DNA of 64,000 nt from Clostridium algifaecis (lineage in GTDB: Bacteria > Bacillota > Clostridia > Clostridiales > Clostridiaceae), in assembly GCF_017874415.1 (NCBI RefSeq), contig NZ_JAGGLM010000005.1, forward strand, positions 1 to 64,000, given 5' to 3'. Positions 63,949 to 64,000 of this stretch are shown here, piece by piece. Positions within the stretch are counted from its first letter, which is position 1, and each line of letters begins with the position of its first letter. The notes under the pieces were generated by a model. It was not told the DNA's origin and did no database searches. It saw only the letters and a program-made list of their open reading frames with translations. Made by a program: the position numbers and the translations under genes.

Positions 63949-64000
63949 ATTTCAAATAGACATAATCTAAGAAAGTGTAACTTTTAAAAGAGTTGACAAT

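Noticed and set aside
1-64000. CRISPR arrays, tRNA or rRNA genes, replication origin.
   Set aside because: No regularly spaced short repeats, no cloverleaf with a CCA end, no rRNA-like segment and no DnaA-box cluster was noticed on reading both strands.

Overview
This is an AT-rich chromosomal window from an endospore-forming, Clostridium-like Firmicute. The evidence is a spoIIAA-spoIIAB-sigF operon, a PdaA-type spore cortex deacetylase, a tRNA-Phe T-box leader on pheST, a c-di-GMP-I riboswitch, strong GGAGG ribosome sites and frequent TTG/GTG starts. The species cannot be fixed from the sequence alone. No tRNA, rRNA, CRISPR array, transposase or prophage gene was seen.

Layout. 1-11.6 kb: housekeeping genes, namely T-box-pheS-pheT, zapA, a U32 'peptidase', mutS2, a DUF523/TudS-like protein, and a convergent Orn/Lys/Arg decarboxylase. 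11.8-15.7 kb: phosphoglucomutase, a TPR protein and galU, which supply sugar nucleotides. 15.7-44.1 kb: a large surface-polysaccharide locus. It holds a membrane UDP-sugar 4,6-dehydratase present twice in a 1,939-bp direct repeat that looks perfect (15690-17628 and 31865-33803). Between the copies is block A: a UDP-GlcNAc dehydrogenase, a Gfo/Idh oxidoreductase, a hexapeptide acetyltransferase, a WbpI-type 2-epimerase, two Wzy-like polymerases, a MurJ-like and a Wzx-like flippase, glycosyltransferases, and an oppositely oriented secreted beta-helix protein. After the second copy is block B: three GT4 enzymes, an orphan solute-binding protein, Wzy, a second MurJ-like flippase, an acyltransferase, the initiating phosphoglycosyl transferase and a TagA/WecG enzyme, closed by a strong terminator.

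44.1-49.4 kb is sporulation-linked: an Rrf2 regulator, pdaA, a CamA-like orphan adenine methyltransferase, then spoIIAA-spoIIAB-sigF behind a convincing sigma-H promoter and a hairpin-rich leader. 49.4-59.2 kb: a class A PBP, hpt, an HflX GTPase whose N-terminal extension carries an exact JAMM metal-site motif, a nucleotidyltransferase-fold protein, a MocR regulator, a HEAT protein, YigZ and YebC. 59.4-62.2 kb (minus strand): a c-di-GMP-I riboswitch plus terminator ahead of a KAS III-like protein, which lacks the usual His and Asn, and a chemotaxis receptor. The window ends with a GyrI-like protein and a small glycine-rich protein.

Most notable for follow-up: the direct-repeat-flanked polysaccharide block, the JAMM-HflX fusion, the riboswitch-controlled KAS III/MCP pair, and the CamA-like methyltransferase beside pdaA and sigF. 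Identity, domain and promoter statements come from reading the sequence by eye; no database search was run.
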